From: Iris pallida
Taxonomy: Eukaryota; Streptophyta; Magnoliopsida; Asparagales; Iridaceae
Assembly: GCA_029216955.1 (NCBI GenBank)
Contig: JANAVB010003400.1
Coordinates: 20,161,988-20,225,987 of the forward strand
Length of the DNA: 64,000 bases
Direction: 5' to 3'
The position numbers and the translations under genes are program-made. Under the pieces are notes generated by a model that saw only the letters and a program-made list of their open reading frames with translations, was not told the DNA's origin and searched no databases. Numbering within the stretch: position 1 is the stretch's first letter; each line of letters begins with the position of its first letter. This document shows, one piece after another, positions 35,764-47,514 of the stretch.

Positions 35764-37111
35764 TGTTGGGTTTTTGGTTTTTCCTTTAGAAAGGTTTAGT
35801 CCCACATCGGAAAAAACAAATGGTTTGTATATCTATATATTAGCTTTGCTATTATTAGAGATGCACATGTGGTGTGGAGGTGCACATGGGTTTGCCATGT
35901 GGAATTATTTTTCTAATGGGAAAAAGGCTAAAATCAATAATTAAAGCATTCATGCTTTTTGCTCTTGGGAAATTTATTTCCATAGGAGCTAAGCCCCGTT
36001 GGGGCTTAGCGACTCGGACTCGGACTCGGGGTCGGACTCGGGCTCAAGGGCTCATGAGGCGTAATGTGGCATTTTGTTGGCGCACTTTGCACTTAGCACG
36101 TCAGAATCGTCGCTAGGCGCATAGTGCGCTTAAGTTGCGCTCGTTGTGCGAGCCACTTACGCGACCACGTTATGCGGCCCGTTACGCGAGCCCAGTTACG
36201 CTGGCCCAGTTACGCAGCCCAGTATGCAACCCAGTACGCCCAGTACACGCAGTGTGTGCAGCGTACACAGCGTACGTAGAGTGCGCAGCAGCCCAGTACG
36301 CGCAGTGTGCGCAGCGTACACAGCGTGCGTAGAGTGCGCAGTGTGCGCAGTGTGCGTAGAGTGCGTAGTGTGCGTAGGGTGCGTAAAAGGGGCTGTGTGC
36401 GTAAAGTGTAAATTATGCTGGTGGCACAACTTCCAGCAGAACGTGTCATTGTATGTTCTGAGCGGTTGCTCCATGTTCGGGGTGGTTACTACCACGTCCC
36501 TAACATTGTACTAACCGGGCAGTTGTTGCAGGGGCTTATATAAGGCCTCCTCCTCCTCTCTCATTGGTGACAGAACAGAACAGAAAGAGAAGCCACCAGA
36601 AAGTTTACAAAGTGTTCTTTAGCACAAGTAAACAGAGATTTTCAGACGTGTTCTTTAACACAATTCTGATCTGCAGCCTTCGAGAGAGAGAGGAAAGGTG
36701 TCGCACCAACGTTGCTCTTGCACGGGAGTTCGTGTCCGTCCGAGGAGTCAGAAGAGCAGGAGTGTTCCAAGTTCTCCGACGAACTTGCTGGTTCCTGGAA
36801 GCTGTTCGCGTAGGGCGAATAAAGCTTTGAGCAACGGTGATCATTCACCCCAGCAGGAGTTCTTCCATCTATCGCCAGTCACCTTCTTTGTTGCTGCCAG
36901 TAACTCTGATTGTATCTTCTTTTTAGAAGTACTATGATCTGATTGCTGTGATTACGAAATCTTTTTAGATTCTCGTAATATCATAACAATATCTTTTTAG
37001 ATCTTCGTTATACTTGTGCAATCTTCCTAGAAGTGTTGGGGTGGAACATTGTTTTTACAATTGTTTCATATTCTCGGTTTTTCATCAAAAAATTGTGCCC
37101 CGGCATTAACA
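35764..37111 (+). repeat. 3' LTR of element A
   Basis: 1348 bp, TGTTGGGTTT...GGCATTAACA. It is 131 bp longer than the 5' LTR, mostly because the GC-rich GTGCGCAG/CAGTACGC repeat is longer here (36130-36390). Confidence 0.93.
36130..36390. repeat. GC-rich tandem repeat in LTR of element A
   Basis: Irregular copies of CAGTACGC, GTGCGCAGCGT and GTGCGTAGAGT. The equivalent region of the 5' LTR (29885-30020) is shorter. Confidence 0.7.
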
Positions 37112-37116
37112 AATAA

Positions 37117-37339
37117 GGGAAAAAGAAAAAGTAGGCAGATACATACTGACTGGACTATGTGGCGATGTGTGCAGGAATACATGTATGCACTCTATTGCAC
37201 TGATGCTTCAAGGAAAAAAAAAGAAATCCTTCGAACAATTTTTTTTTTCAAACCAACCCCCGAAACTTCAAGACACGTTTTTTCAAAAAAAAATTGCACC
37301 AATGAGAAAACCCTATTATTTCTAGTTATGAGTATGAAT
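37117..37339. other. Short spacer between elements A and B
   Basis: 223 bases with A and T homopolymer runs. No gene or repeat signature recognised. Confidence 0.5.
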
Positions 37340-38377
37340 TGTTGGAGTTTTTCTTGACATCTAGAGAGTTTACACTCAACACATGCCTAGTATTTTAGTC
37401 CCACATTGAAAAAACTTCATGAGTTGTATCTCAATATATATATGGTATGTTATTGCGATGTGCACATGGGATGGCGACCCTAAGGAGGGAACCTTGTGGG
37501 TGATTTTACTAGGAGGTAAAGCTAAGACTCCATGGTAAAACAATAATGCTTTTTGCTCTTGAAATTAATTCCATTGGAGCTAAGTCCCGCGACTCGGACT
37601 CGGATTCGGACTCGGGCTCATGAGGCGTAATGTGGTATTTTGTTGGCGCACTTTGGCGCTGCTGTTAGCGCAGCGGTTGGTACGGGTGCGTGCGGTGCAC
37701 GTGTTGCGCATGTGCGCACTGGAGCAGATGGTGCCATAGGCACAATTGGCGCGCGCTGTGCACTAGTTGGGTCAGATCGTGTCTGTGCACGATTGAGCAG
37801 TTACTGAACATTCGGGACAGTTTTTTTCCACGTCCCGAACATTTTGCTAACTAGACAGTTACAGTATGGGCCTATATAAGTTTCTCTTCTCTCTCTACTA
37901 AGTGTTCATTACACAATTTCTTACAAATTTTTGAGAGTTCAAGAGAAAGGAGAAGTTGTGCACCACCGCCATTCAGCACAGGAGTTCGGGCCATCCGAGG
38001 AGTCAGAAAGAGAAGAGTGTTCTAAAGTTCTCCGTCGAACTTGCTGGTTCCTGAAAGTTGTTCGTGTGGGGTGAATCAAGATTTGAGTGCCGGTGATCAT
38101 TCACCCCAGTAGGCTTTTCCATTTCTGATCTAATCAAAACCTTCTGTTCTTCTATTATCCACTTGCAACTCGTTCTGAACGAGTGCTTTTCTGATATAAT
38201 CCAAAAAGTTAGTGGACGTTCGTTGCTGCTGCTGCTACGAATTCTTCTGTGTCTTCTTCGAAGTAACACATTAGTTTTTCGTCTCTCAGAATCCTCCAAG
38301 GATCTCTGTCTTGCACCTTCTTTGAAATGTTGCATAATTTTCAGTTTTCCATCAAAAATTACGCCCCGGGACTAACA
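37340..38377 (+). repeat. 5' LTR of element B
   Basis: 1038 bp, TGTTGGAGTT...GGGACTAACA. It is a diverged relative of the element A LTR, sharing the TTTAGTCCCACAT start block, the CTAAGYCCC region, the CCTATATAAG promoter (near 37874) and the leader end before ATGGAAAAC. Confidence 0.88.
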
Positions 38378-38400
38378 ATCTAAAACCTTGATTTCACAAG

Positions 38401-39721
38401 ATGGAAAACTTTCATGCTTCACTAGTCAATCCTAACTTCACCAAGTTAGAGCAATTTGATGGAGAGCACTATTAAGTCTGGAAGAGGAAGGTTACTCTCA
38501 ACCTTCAACTTTTCGAAGTTGACTACGTGTTAACCGAGGAAGAACCTACTGTTCCAGAAACTGGATCTACAGCCGCAATTACTGCTGCTACTAAAAATCA
38601 GGCCAAATAGAGAAGGAAGAATATCATTTGTAGGCTTTTAATCCTAAATGCTATGGAGGACTCCCTAGCGGAATCATATTCAAAGAAGACAATTGCCAGA
38701 GAGATATGGGAGTCTTTGGAGAAACTTTACGAAGATGACAAAAACATAAGCAAGATATTTATTGTTAAAAAATATCACAAATTGCTCTTTGAAGACGAGA
38801 TGTCTATGCTGCCGCAGGTGAAGGAGTTCCTGAAGCTACGACAGAAGTTGGAAGATGAGGCTATGCCCCTCACCGATAAGTTTGTTGATGGAGGGATCGT
38901 CTCAAATCTCCCCGCTGGGTGGAGCAAGTTCTATGCAAACATGCATAGGAAAAAGTTGGAGATCAGTCTGGAAGATCTCCTACAAGAAATCTATGTTGAG
39001 GACCAGATGAGGGCTCAACTGAAGGTGGACGTACTGTCCAAACAAATGGCTAACGCCAATTTGGTTCACACCAAGGAAAACAAGGGAAAGCATGTGGCTT
39101 CCCATAGCAAGAAGAAAGACCCCAATAATCTAAAAGTGAAGGGAACTTCCTTCAAACAACAAAAGACAAAATCTCAGATGCCTTGTTTCAAGTGTGGCAA
39201 GAAGGGCCACTTCAAGAGTGAACGCAAATCCAATCCCAAGCAATCAGACCAAGGTGATCCTAGTAAGGTTTCAATGATCATTGATGTTGTTGCAATAATT
39301 GTGTAGGTCACTACAGTAGGGGCTGACTCTGACTGGTGGGTAGACACTGGTGCCACCTACCATGTCTGCTCAAGCAAGGAATGGTACACCACCTACATGC
39401 CAACTTCTGAAGTTGTTATGGTGGCGAATCAGACACAAGCTAAAGTGCAAGGGATCGGGACGGTGGTGTTGAAGCTGACTTCTGCGAAGTCTTTGACGCT
39501 TCAAGGTGTGAAGCATGTACCTGCTATCGCAAAGAACCTGATCTCTGGAGGCCTACTTTGTAATGCAGGCCTAAGGATGGACATCAATGCTGGCCAGATG
39601 GCGATGTCCATAAAGGGAACATATTTCGAAAAAGCATTTTATACCAAAGGAATGTTTAATTTTCAGCTTGTAAATCAGTCTAATATTGTAAATGCAATCG
39701 CTCATTTTGCTTATATTCTTG
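38401..39721 (+). pseudogene. gag-pol: gag and protease of element B (left part)
   Basis: It starts MENFHASLVN at 38401, 23 bases after the LTR, and aligns along its length with element A. In-frame stops lie early in gag (HY-stop-VW, 38473), after NQAK (38608) and before the protease (39304). The knuckle reads CFKCGKKGHFKSERK: its last Cys has become Arg (TGC to CGC), so zinc binding would fail. Protease keeps WWVDTGATYHVC. The frame stays open from 39397 to the Sirevirus insertion at 39722. Confidence 0.88.
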
Positions 39722-40833
39722 TATTGGCCCATTCCTAAATGGTTACACCCGATTTTGATAAATCAACAATGACTTAAGTCAATACACAAAATATACAAAC
39801 TGCTGCTAACATTTCAGGTCAAGTGAAATCAATATCAAGTGTGTACTACAACATCTAGAAGCATGTCAATCATCATTTCGAAGCGTTCATGTACTGGAAT
39901 CGGTCTAAGTCATTTTACAATTTATTATGTATTTTTATCTTTATTGAGTTTATGATACAAATTGTAAAATTGACTGGATATTACTGGCTTAGGTTATCCA
40001 CAGTCCACCTATCTAAAAAGCCTACCTATCCACCAAAATTCCTTATACCAACAATAATACATATCCTATGCAAAAAGAATTAGACCAAACATTCTTCTAA
40101 GTATTGGTTGAACTTAGACAGAACTCTAGCCGAATTCGGTCCGAGTTCAGACCGAGTTCGGTCAGTTCAAATTCAAATGTTTGTTGCCTCTAAATCTGCA
40201 TGCAACGTTGTTTGCAAAATCTTTGCATCCGAACTCTGCCCGAACTCTGTCCGAGTTCGTTCCTAGAAAACACCTATAAATAGAAGAGAATTTCTTATTT
40301 CAAATCACGCATCAATTCATCTTCTCTTCTCTCTTTCTACATCCGAGAGCGTTTTCATTGATCTAAAGCTTTCACACTTCACCTATACATCTCTTAGCCA
40401 AAGCCAGTAACATCTATTTGATTTAGAGTCTTTGGTTGTCAGAGTTGTAAAGAGGTTGTTCAAGTTCAGAACACATTTCTATTTTCGGAGCCGGTCGTGC
40501 GCTCGTCGCCAATCACGGTATTGTGAAGTCGGTCGTGCACTTGTCACCAAGCACGGTATTATAAAGAGACTGCAAGCTCTCAATCAGCTTGTGAATAGTG
40601 GATTAACAGTAGGCAAGAGTACCTGCGACTGGATTAGTCCTCCAAGAGGAAAATCAGCATATATCGCGGTGTCTACTGAGTTTGATTCTCTGATCTTTTC
40701 CTACATTTATTTACTGTCTCTTTATTCACTGCCATAGTTATCTGTTTTTAATTTTTTTAATTGGTGATTATTTTTTGTTGCACTTGCACTCACTCTATTC
40801 ATCCCCCCTCTAGAGGTGCTCAAAGGTCCTATA
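39722..40833 (+). repeat. 5' LTR of element C
   Basis: 1112 bp from TATTGGCCCATTCC to CCTATA; the canonical TG and CA ends have each changed. CCGAGTTCGG-type words cluster at 40131-40160 and 40228-40260. The TATA box TATAAATA is at 40275-40282. A tandem pair of about 40 bases (GGTCGTGCGCTCGTCGCC and a variant) lies at 40491-40567. Confidence 0.9.
40275..40282 (+). promoter_or_regulatory. TATA box in the 5' LTR of element C
   Basis: CTAGAAAACACC is followed directly by TATAAATAG. The same block is at 48509-48516 in the 3' LTR. Confidence 0.8.
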
Positions 40834-40835
40834 AT

Positions 40836-40847
40836 TGATATCAGAGC
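40836..40847 (+). other. PBS of element C
   Basis: TGATATCAGAGC, one base off the initiator-Met site TGGTATCAGAGC, two bases after the LTR. Confidence 0.85.
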
Positions 40848-40887
40848 AAGGTTATATTCTAATATAACAACCTTAGAGAGTATATAT

Positions 40888-42717
40888 ATGGCAGCCGTGG
40901 AATTAATATTCAATGATGAAGGGCAATCCACAAATAGACCCCCACTATTTGATGGAACAAACTATACTTACTGGAAAACACGTATGACATTCTTTTTAAA
41001 GTCTTTTGACTTTGATCTTTGGTCTATAGTTATTGACGGCTTTAAGAAACCGTCGCCTACAGTAGTTGATGGCATACTTACAGACAAGCCTCATGATAAA
41101 TATACTGAGGCAGAAAAAGCAAAGGCTAGTCTAGATACATATGCCATCAATGCACTGTTCAGTGCAATTGACATGACAAAGTTCAATCGAGTTTTAACCT
41201 GTAAGATGTCTTATGAGATTTGGAAACTTCTTGGGATAACTCATGAAGGTACTTCCAAAGTGAAGGAATCCAAAATCAGTAGACTAACATAGGAATATGA
41301 ATCTTTCAAAATAAAACCCGACGAGTCAATTACACAGATGTTCACTCGTTTTCTTGATATTACTAATCCTTTGCAATCTCTTGGTAAGGATTACAGTAAT
41401 CACGAGAAGATCAGAAAAGTGCTACAGGCTCTAACCAAGAACTGAAACCCAAAGGCAACTACAATTATTGAAGGAAACGATCTCACCACCATGACTCTGG
41501 AAACACTTATGGGCAAGCTAATAACACATGAGCTGGATCTGCAAGAGTTTGAAGAAGCTACTCCAAAAGAGAAAACAATCGCCTTCAAAGCTCAAGCCAG
41601 AAGATCAATATGCAAAGATTCTGATGAAGAATCATCCAGTGGTAATGAACAAGCCCTACTAGTGAAGAATTTCAGAAAATTCTTAAAATTTGAGAAATCA
41701 AACAGAAAGAAGAAAGATGTCCATGAAAGCAATGAAGAAGAAATAATCTGCTTTGGATGCAAGAAGTCAGGGCATATGAAGAAGGACTGCCCAACTCCAA
41801 AGAAAAGCAGTCCATACGATAGAGCAAGATTAAGCCGAAGAACAATAACTGGTCGAAAGTATGCAAATACAAGTATCTGACATGAAAGTGACACTAGTGA
41901 ATCAGAGGAAGAAGATAGACCCTGTAGCACTGCAAATATCTGTCTTATGGCTTTTGATAAGGTATCCTCAAATCCTTTGTTTGATGATTTTACTTTCGAT
42001 GAGTTAGAAAATACCTTCGGCGAACTACTTGAAGAACACAGAAATATGCTTGACAAGTATAAGCAATCTCGAAAAGAGGTTAAGGCATGCACAACCGAAG
42101 TAGCTAGACTGTCAAGTCTCATTGAAGACATTAAAGAGACATCTACTACCGGTAACACGGAAGAGATAGCCAAGCTTAAAGTAGAGTATTATGAGGCTAT
42201 CCCCAAAATTAAAAAAAAAAGAGACTATGTCAAGATATAAGAATTATATGACATAGAGAAGAAGAAGCACTTAGTCACAGAGCAAAGACTCATTGATATG
42301 ACCTCTAAATATGAAGAGTCTTATGCAGTTTCTAAAAAGTTAGAAATCAAGTTAGGCAAACAGGCTATACCTGTGACACAGCCTAAATTTAGTACTAATG
42401 CTAAGCATACACCTAAGAGGACTAAAACACAGAAAGCACGTAAGAAATACGAATATCACCATGCTTTCACATATAGGTTTTCAAAGAAACCACATATGCA
42501 TGTCAACACAAAATCAACTAACACATTTTCAAAACTTACTTGCACGTACTGTGGTACTCATGGGCACATATCACGGTATTGTCTAGCAAGAAAGCTTGTT
42601 GACAATCACACACTGATTTGGAGACCTAAGACTAATCAATATGGACCCTTCAGTAAATGGGTACCAAAGGATTCATCTACTTGTTTTATAGGTGGACCCT
42701 CAACCCTCTCATGCTAA
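40888..42717 (+). pseudogene. gag: gag of element C (Sirevirus type, two zinc knuckles)
   Basis: The ATG at 40888 begins MAAVELIFNDEG. The N-terminal UBN2-type gag has PPLFDGTNYTYWKTRM and LLGITHEGTSKVKESKI. The first knuckle CFGCKKSGHMKKDC is near 41752. It is followed by an acidic Ser/Glu stretch, a coiled-coil segment (FDELENTFGELLEEH and on, 41990-42140) and a second knuckle CTYCGTHGHISRYC near 42541. The end has RPKTNQYGPFSKWVPK. All in one frame, broken at 41290 (TAG), 41443 (TGA where Trp is usual), 41878 (TGA) and 42238 (TAA). A large gag with two knuckles is typical of Sireviruses. Confidence 0.88.
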
Positions 42718-45715
42718 AAGCAAGTGGATCCTCGATAGCGGATGTTCGTGACACATGACTGGTGATGCATCCTTGTTCGCCACGCTATCGATGAAGAAAG
42801 AAGGATACGTCTCTTTCGAAAACAATCTTAGAGGTGATATCATTGGAAATGGCATTGTTGGTATATCTCCTTATCCTGTGATAAAAGATGTTTGTCTAGT
42901 TACAGAATTGAAACATAACCTACTGAGCATAAGTCCAGATAATGGTTATGGCATCAATTTTGTTAAAGACAAATGTACAATATATGATATGTCATCTGGT
43001 AATGCCGTATATGAAGGTATTAGAGAAGACAATATCTATGTTTTCTTTCTAGAGAGTACTAATAATGCAGGAAGATGCCTAGTCACAAACTTAGATGAAA
43101 GCTGGCTGTGGCATATGAGGCTAGGACATACAAATATGGACACTATCTCACGGCTAAGGAATAAAAAGTTGGTAAAAGGGCTCCCTGAGATATCATTCAA
43201 GAGAGATATGGTATGTGTAGACTGTGAAAAGAACAAAGCACATAGATCTTCATTTAAATCTATCAACATTATAAGTACTTCTAGACCTTTGCAGTTGATA
43301 CATATGGATTTATTTGGTCCTAGTAGAGTCGCTAGTCTTGGCGGTAAGCTCTACGCTTTTGTTATCGTTGATAATTTCTCTCGTTTTACTTGGGTTTACT
43401 TTTTATCAAACAAAAGTGACGCAATTTTTGAATTTTAGATATTTTGTAAAAAGGTACAAAATGAAAGAGGCTCCATGATTACTCGTATCCGAAGTGATCA
43501 TGGTGGCGAATTCGTAAATACTGATTTCAAAAAGTTTTGTGATGATAGTAGATATTACCACGAGTTTTCCTGTCCTAGAACTCCTCAACATAATGGTGTT
43601 GTGGAGTGGAAGAACCGTACTCTAAGCGAGATGGCTAGAGTCATGCTGAATCAGCATAATCTTTCTAAATATTTTTGGGCAGAAGCTGTTAGTACAGCCT
43701 GTCATGTTTTAAATAGAGTGTTAATTTGACCTATATCGAAGAAAATACCTTATGAACTTTGGTTTGGAAGGATTCCAAATATTTCTTATTTTAAAGTTTT
43801 TGGATGTCGTTGTTTTATCCTGAACACCAATGACAACTTGGGAAAGTTTGACGCTAAAGCAGATGAAGGGATATTTCTCGGCTATGCTGCTAAGAGTAAA
43901 GGATATCGAATTTTTAATAAAAGATCTATGATTGTTGAAGAATCCATTAACGTTACCTTTAATGAGCTCAATAGTCACAGATCTAGCGACAGTGATGATG
44001 AAAATGTACAAGCCAGAACAGATAAAAGTCCTGTGGAAGATCTGACTCATAGATTCGAATCATTGAAGTTCTTGCCAGATCATCCAGAGACGCTCATTAT
44101 AGGTGATATATCAAAAGGTGTAAGTACACGCTCTTCTTATAGAGATTCTGAAATAGCAACAAATATAGTTTTTATTTCACAAGTAGAACCTAATAATGTA
44201 GCAGATGCTTTTAATGATGATTTTTGGATTGATGCCATGCAAGAGAAACTTAATCAAATTAAGAGAAACCAAGTTCGGGAACTTGTTCCTAAACCTATTG
44301 GTCAATCGATAATTGGTACCAAATGGGTGTTCCGAAATAAATTAAGTGAAAATGGACAAGTTCTACGCAACAAAACACGTCTAGTGGCACAATGTTATAA
44401 TCAAGAAGAAGGTATTGATTATGACGAGACATGTGCTCCTGTTGCTAGACTAGAAACTATCCGCATGTTTTGTGCATATGCATGTTTTAATGATTTTAAA
44501 TTATTTCAAATGGACATGAAAAGTGCATTTTTAAACGGATTTTTGAAAGAAGAAGTTTTTGTGAAAAAACTCTCTGGTTTTGAATATTTTCAAAAACCTG
44601 ATCACGTCTTCAAACTTAAGAAAGCACTCTATGGACTCAAACAGTCACCTCGTGCTTGGTATGAACGCCTAAGTACCTTCTTACTTGAAAATAGTTTTTC
44701 AAAGGGAAGATTTGATACTACTTTATTTATCAAGTCGTTAGATGATGATATTCTTCTTTTGCAAATATATGTTGATGACATCATATTCGGATCTACTAAT
44801 GAAAAACTTTGTCAAGAGTTTGCTAAGTATACATAGAGTAAATTTGAGATGAGTATGATGGGAGAGATGAACTTCTTCCTAGGACTTCAGATCAAACAAC
44901 ACTCAAAAGGAACATTCATCAATCAAACTAAATATAGGACATACTGAAAAAGTACGACTTCGACAATGTAGAGCCAATCGAAACTCCAATGGCTACATCA
45001 ACAAAGCTTGACACTGATGAAAGTGGTAAACCTGTCAACCAGCGCAAGTATCGAGGTATGATTGGTAGTTTATTATATTTAACTGCTAGTCGTCCTGATA
45101 TTATGTTTAGTGTCTGCATTTGTGCACGATATCAGACAAATCCTAAGGCATCACACTTATGTGCCATTAAGCGTATATTTCGATAGCTTAAGGGAACTTC
45201 AACAATCGGCTTATGGTATCCTAAAACCAAATCCTTTAACCTGATAGATTACTCGGATGCGGAATTTGCAGGATGCAAATTAGACCATAAAAGTACCAGC
45301 GGTACGTGTCATTTCCTAGGAAAAGCCTTAGTCTCAGGGTTTAGTAAGAAATAAAATTATGTAGCACTATCAACTACTGAGGCTGAGTATATCGCCGCAG
45401 GACGATGTTGTGCTCAAATTTTATGGATGAAGTAAACCTTAGAAGACTACAATCTGTACTACACTAAGATTCCTAATTATTGTGATAACACTAGCACTAT
45501 TAACCTAACTAAGAATGATGTATGTCACTGACGCACAAAGTACATAGAGATTCGTCATCACTTTTTTACGTGATTACCAACAACACGGGGATATTTGCTT
45601 AGAATTTGTTGACAGAGATCATCAACTAGCAGACATTTTTCACAAAACCATTGGCTGAAGACCGCTTTAACAATCTACGTCGAGAGCTCGGCATATTTGA
45701 ATTTTTAGATTCATA
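42718..45715 (+). pseudogene. pol: pol of element C (protease, integrase, RT, RNase H)
   Basis: It follows gag in another frame. Protease has WILDSGCS then a stop and HMTGD (42725-42770). Integrase has WHMRLGHTN and CVDCEKNK for zinc, then catalytic Asp in HMDLFGPS, Asp in RSDHGGEF and Glu in GVVEWKNR, where Trp replaces the usual Arg. RT has MDMKSAFLNGFLKEEVFV (44511) and YVDDIIFGSTNE (44768). A shift near 44940-44990 moves RNase H to a third frame with SRPDIMFSVCICARYQ, STTEAEYIAA and the end RRELGIFEF near 45690-45710. Stops include TGA 42751, TAG 43436, TGA 43727 and TAG 44834, most standing for Arg or Gln. Confidence 0.9.
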
Positions 45716-46009
45716 ATGTAGTATGATTAGTAAATCAATTTATAACTCAAAACTTTGGCCTTTATTAATGGACATTATTTTGGGTACAACTCGAAAGGGT
45801 CCTTCTGTCATACAGGCGTAAATAGCCTGAAGTGACACGGTGTATTAGTCTTCGGACTACCGCTAGCTGGGATCTGGCCCCTACAGCTAACCCAAAGTAA
45901 TAGAAATTATTAAATGAAAAAGTATGAATGTTATACAATGAAGTTTATCAATTATACAGCATTAATGACATTGGAAATACAATTTGTCGAACTCGAACCA
46001 AGTTCGGAC

Positions 46010-46073
46010 CGAGTTCGGATGGAGCCGGTGCGAATTTCTAGAACACCAGCAGCCGGCCCTAGCCTATATATAT
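46010..46073 (+). promoter_or_regulatory. Candidate internal promoter upstream of the envelope-like ORF
   Basis: The order CGAGTTCGG (46010-46018), CTAGAACACC (46038-46047) and TATATATAT (46065-46073) repeats the layout of the LTR promoter: CGAGTTCGG, CTAGAAAACACC, TATAAATA. It is 158 bases upstream of the ATG at 46231. A separate transcript is inference. Confidence 0.45.
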
Positions 46074-46230
46074 TTTATTTTTACCTCATTCTTTCACCAT
46101 CTCACAAACCAAGAGCCTCCTCAAAGTAAATTTTTACTACTTCCTAGCCTTCCTTCTCCCTCCGTCGCAGATCTTCATAGCTCCCTTATCAATCTCTTTG
46201 AGGTATTCTTTCTTTTTCAATTCAATTATC

Positions 46231-47514
46231 ATGGCACCCAAACTCCACCACAAGAGGAAGAAACCATCTTCCAAGAGTGGTTCTCATGTTGGATCCTCCT
46301 CCGGTGAGTATGAACCAGTTAGTATTTTTAGTCCCGCTCGTCCTACCGACGACGATGACTATGATTGTAGACTTTTCCCATCTGCAGACCTTTCTAGTGC
46401 CTGGTTTGACAACTTTTGTTATAGAGATATTTGTTCCGGTCGTTACGTAAATTTCACTATATTTTCTGAGTATGTCACTACTTTTGAAAATCTATCTATT
46501 CGTGACTTTTTCGAGACCGCCGACAATATATATGATAATGTCGTTCGCATATTTTACTGTAACTTACAAGTTGTAGAGAACGGTATTTATTCATGTATTG
46601 GAGGTAGAGAAATTGAATTCAACTCTACAGATGTCAGTAAATTTTTTTACATGCCTGATGTGGGTGAATCCCTAGTTGACATCAATTATGTCCAATTTCC
46701 TGAGGGCATGACTCTTGATTCTTTCAAAGTCGCCATGTGTCATCCTCGTCATGTTCCTAGAAATGGTAGGGTGTACTCACGGTACCTTAATCAAAAAATT
46801 TATGAGTTACATCGTTTTGTGTTATCTATTTTGCTTCCCAAGACGGGATCTTCAGACGATGTCACGTTTTTCGAGATGTCTGCTATGTATCACTTGTACT
46901 TTGGTGTCACTTCCTCTGTCCCCAAGACTTTCATTGCTTGGATTATTAGTTGTAGGAGGATGGGGCGTAACCTCTTGTACCCTATGCATTTGGCTAATAT
47001 CTTTAGACGTCTTGGAGTTGATCTCTCTCAGTGTCCTTTCTCTTCTACTACTTCTGAGTTAAGTAGATCCAAGACTTATCCCAATCCACCTCCTCCACCT
47101 GGTGCTGAACCTGCTGCTCTGGTTCATGCTGATGATCCTCAGGCTCCCGCCCCTGCTGTTCCAGCTACTGAACCTGGTTTTACCCAGGTTTCTATCAGCG
47201 ATTTGATGAGTTCGTTGTCCTCTCAGCGCAACGTCATCAGTGCTTTGATGATTTTGTTGCACTTTCTATGCAACATCATCAGAGCTATATTGACGCTAAG
47301 TTCTGCCACATCACTCAGGCTCAGGTGATGCAGAACAGCCTTGCTGATATCCACTGGAGCTTATCTCATGATCCCACTCATTCGATTCAAATGACTCGTC
47401 ACCCTGGGTTTACTGGACTGAGGTTCGATGATGAGGCTACTTTCACTCACTTCGATCATATCACGGCCTACTTTCCACCGGATGCCCCTGGAGGTGATGA
47501 CACACCGCTGTGAT
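46231..47514 (+). pseudogene. Envelope-like extra ORF of element C (PF20167-like plant transposon protein)
   Basis: The ATG at 46231 follows the candidate promoter; the frame is open upstream to 46198 but MAPKLHHKRKKPSS looks like the true start, with a basic, nuclear-localisation-like tail. The main domain (residues about 60-290) has LSIRDFFETADNIYD, REIEFNSTDVSKFF, RFVLSILLPKTGSSDDV and RMGRNLLYPMHLANIFRRLG. This pattern matches proteins annotated in plants as envelope-like or putative plant transposon protein. A Pro/Ala-rich linker follows, then a frameshift near 47230-47265. The reading continues to 47513 with YIDAKFCHITQAQVMQNSLAD. No signal peptide or clear membrane segment is seen before the shift, so a true envelope role is doubtful. 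It sits where Sireviruses carry an env-like gene. Confidence 0.7.

Larger units (their letters stand above)
29521..37111 (+). mobile_element. Element A: complete Ty1/Copia element, 7.6 kb
   Basis: The LTRs 29521-30737 and 35764-37111 are flanked by a perfect duplication AATAA (29516-29520, 37112-37116). A single gag-pol frame runs 30760-34680 with four stop codons. The domain order protease, integrase, RT, RNase H is that of Copia. In a 260-base hand alignment at the LTR start I count 9 differences, so it is a fairly recent insertion. I did not assign a clade. Element B starting at 37340 is a diverged relative. Confidence 0.95.

Noticed and set aside
37049..37357. 102-codon frame across the end of element A and the spacer
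   Set aside because: It crosses the LTR end and target duplication and ends in homopolymer runs, so it is not a gene.
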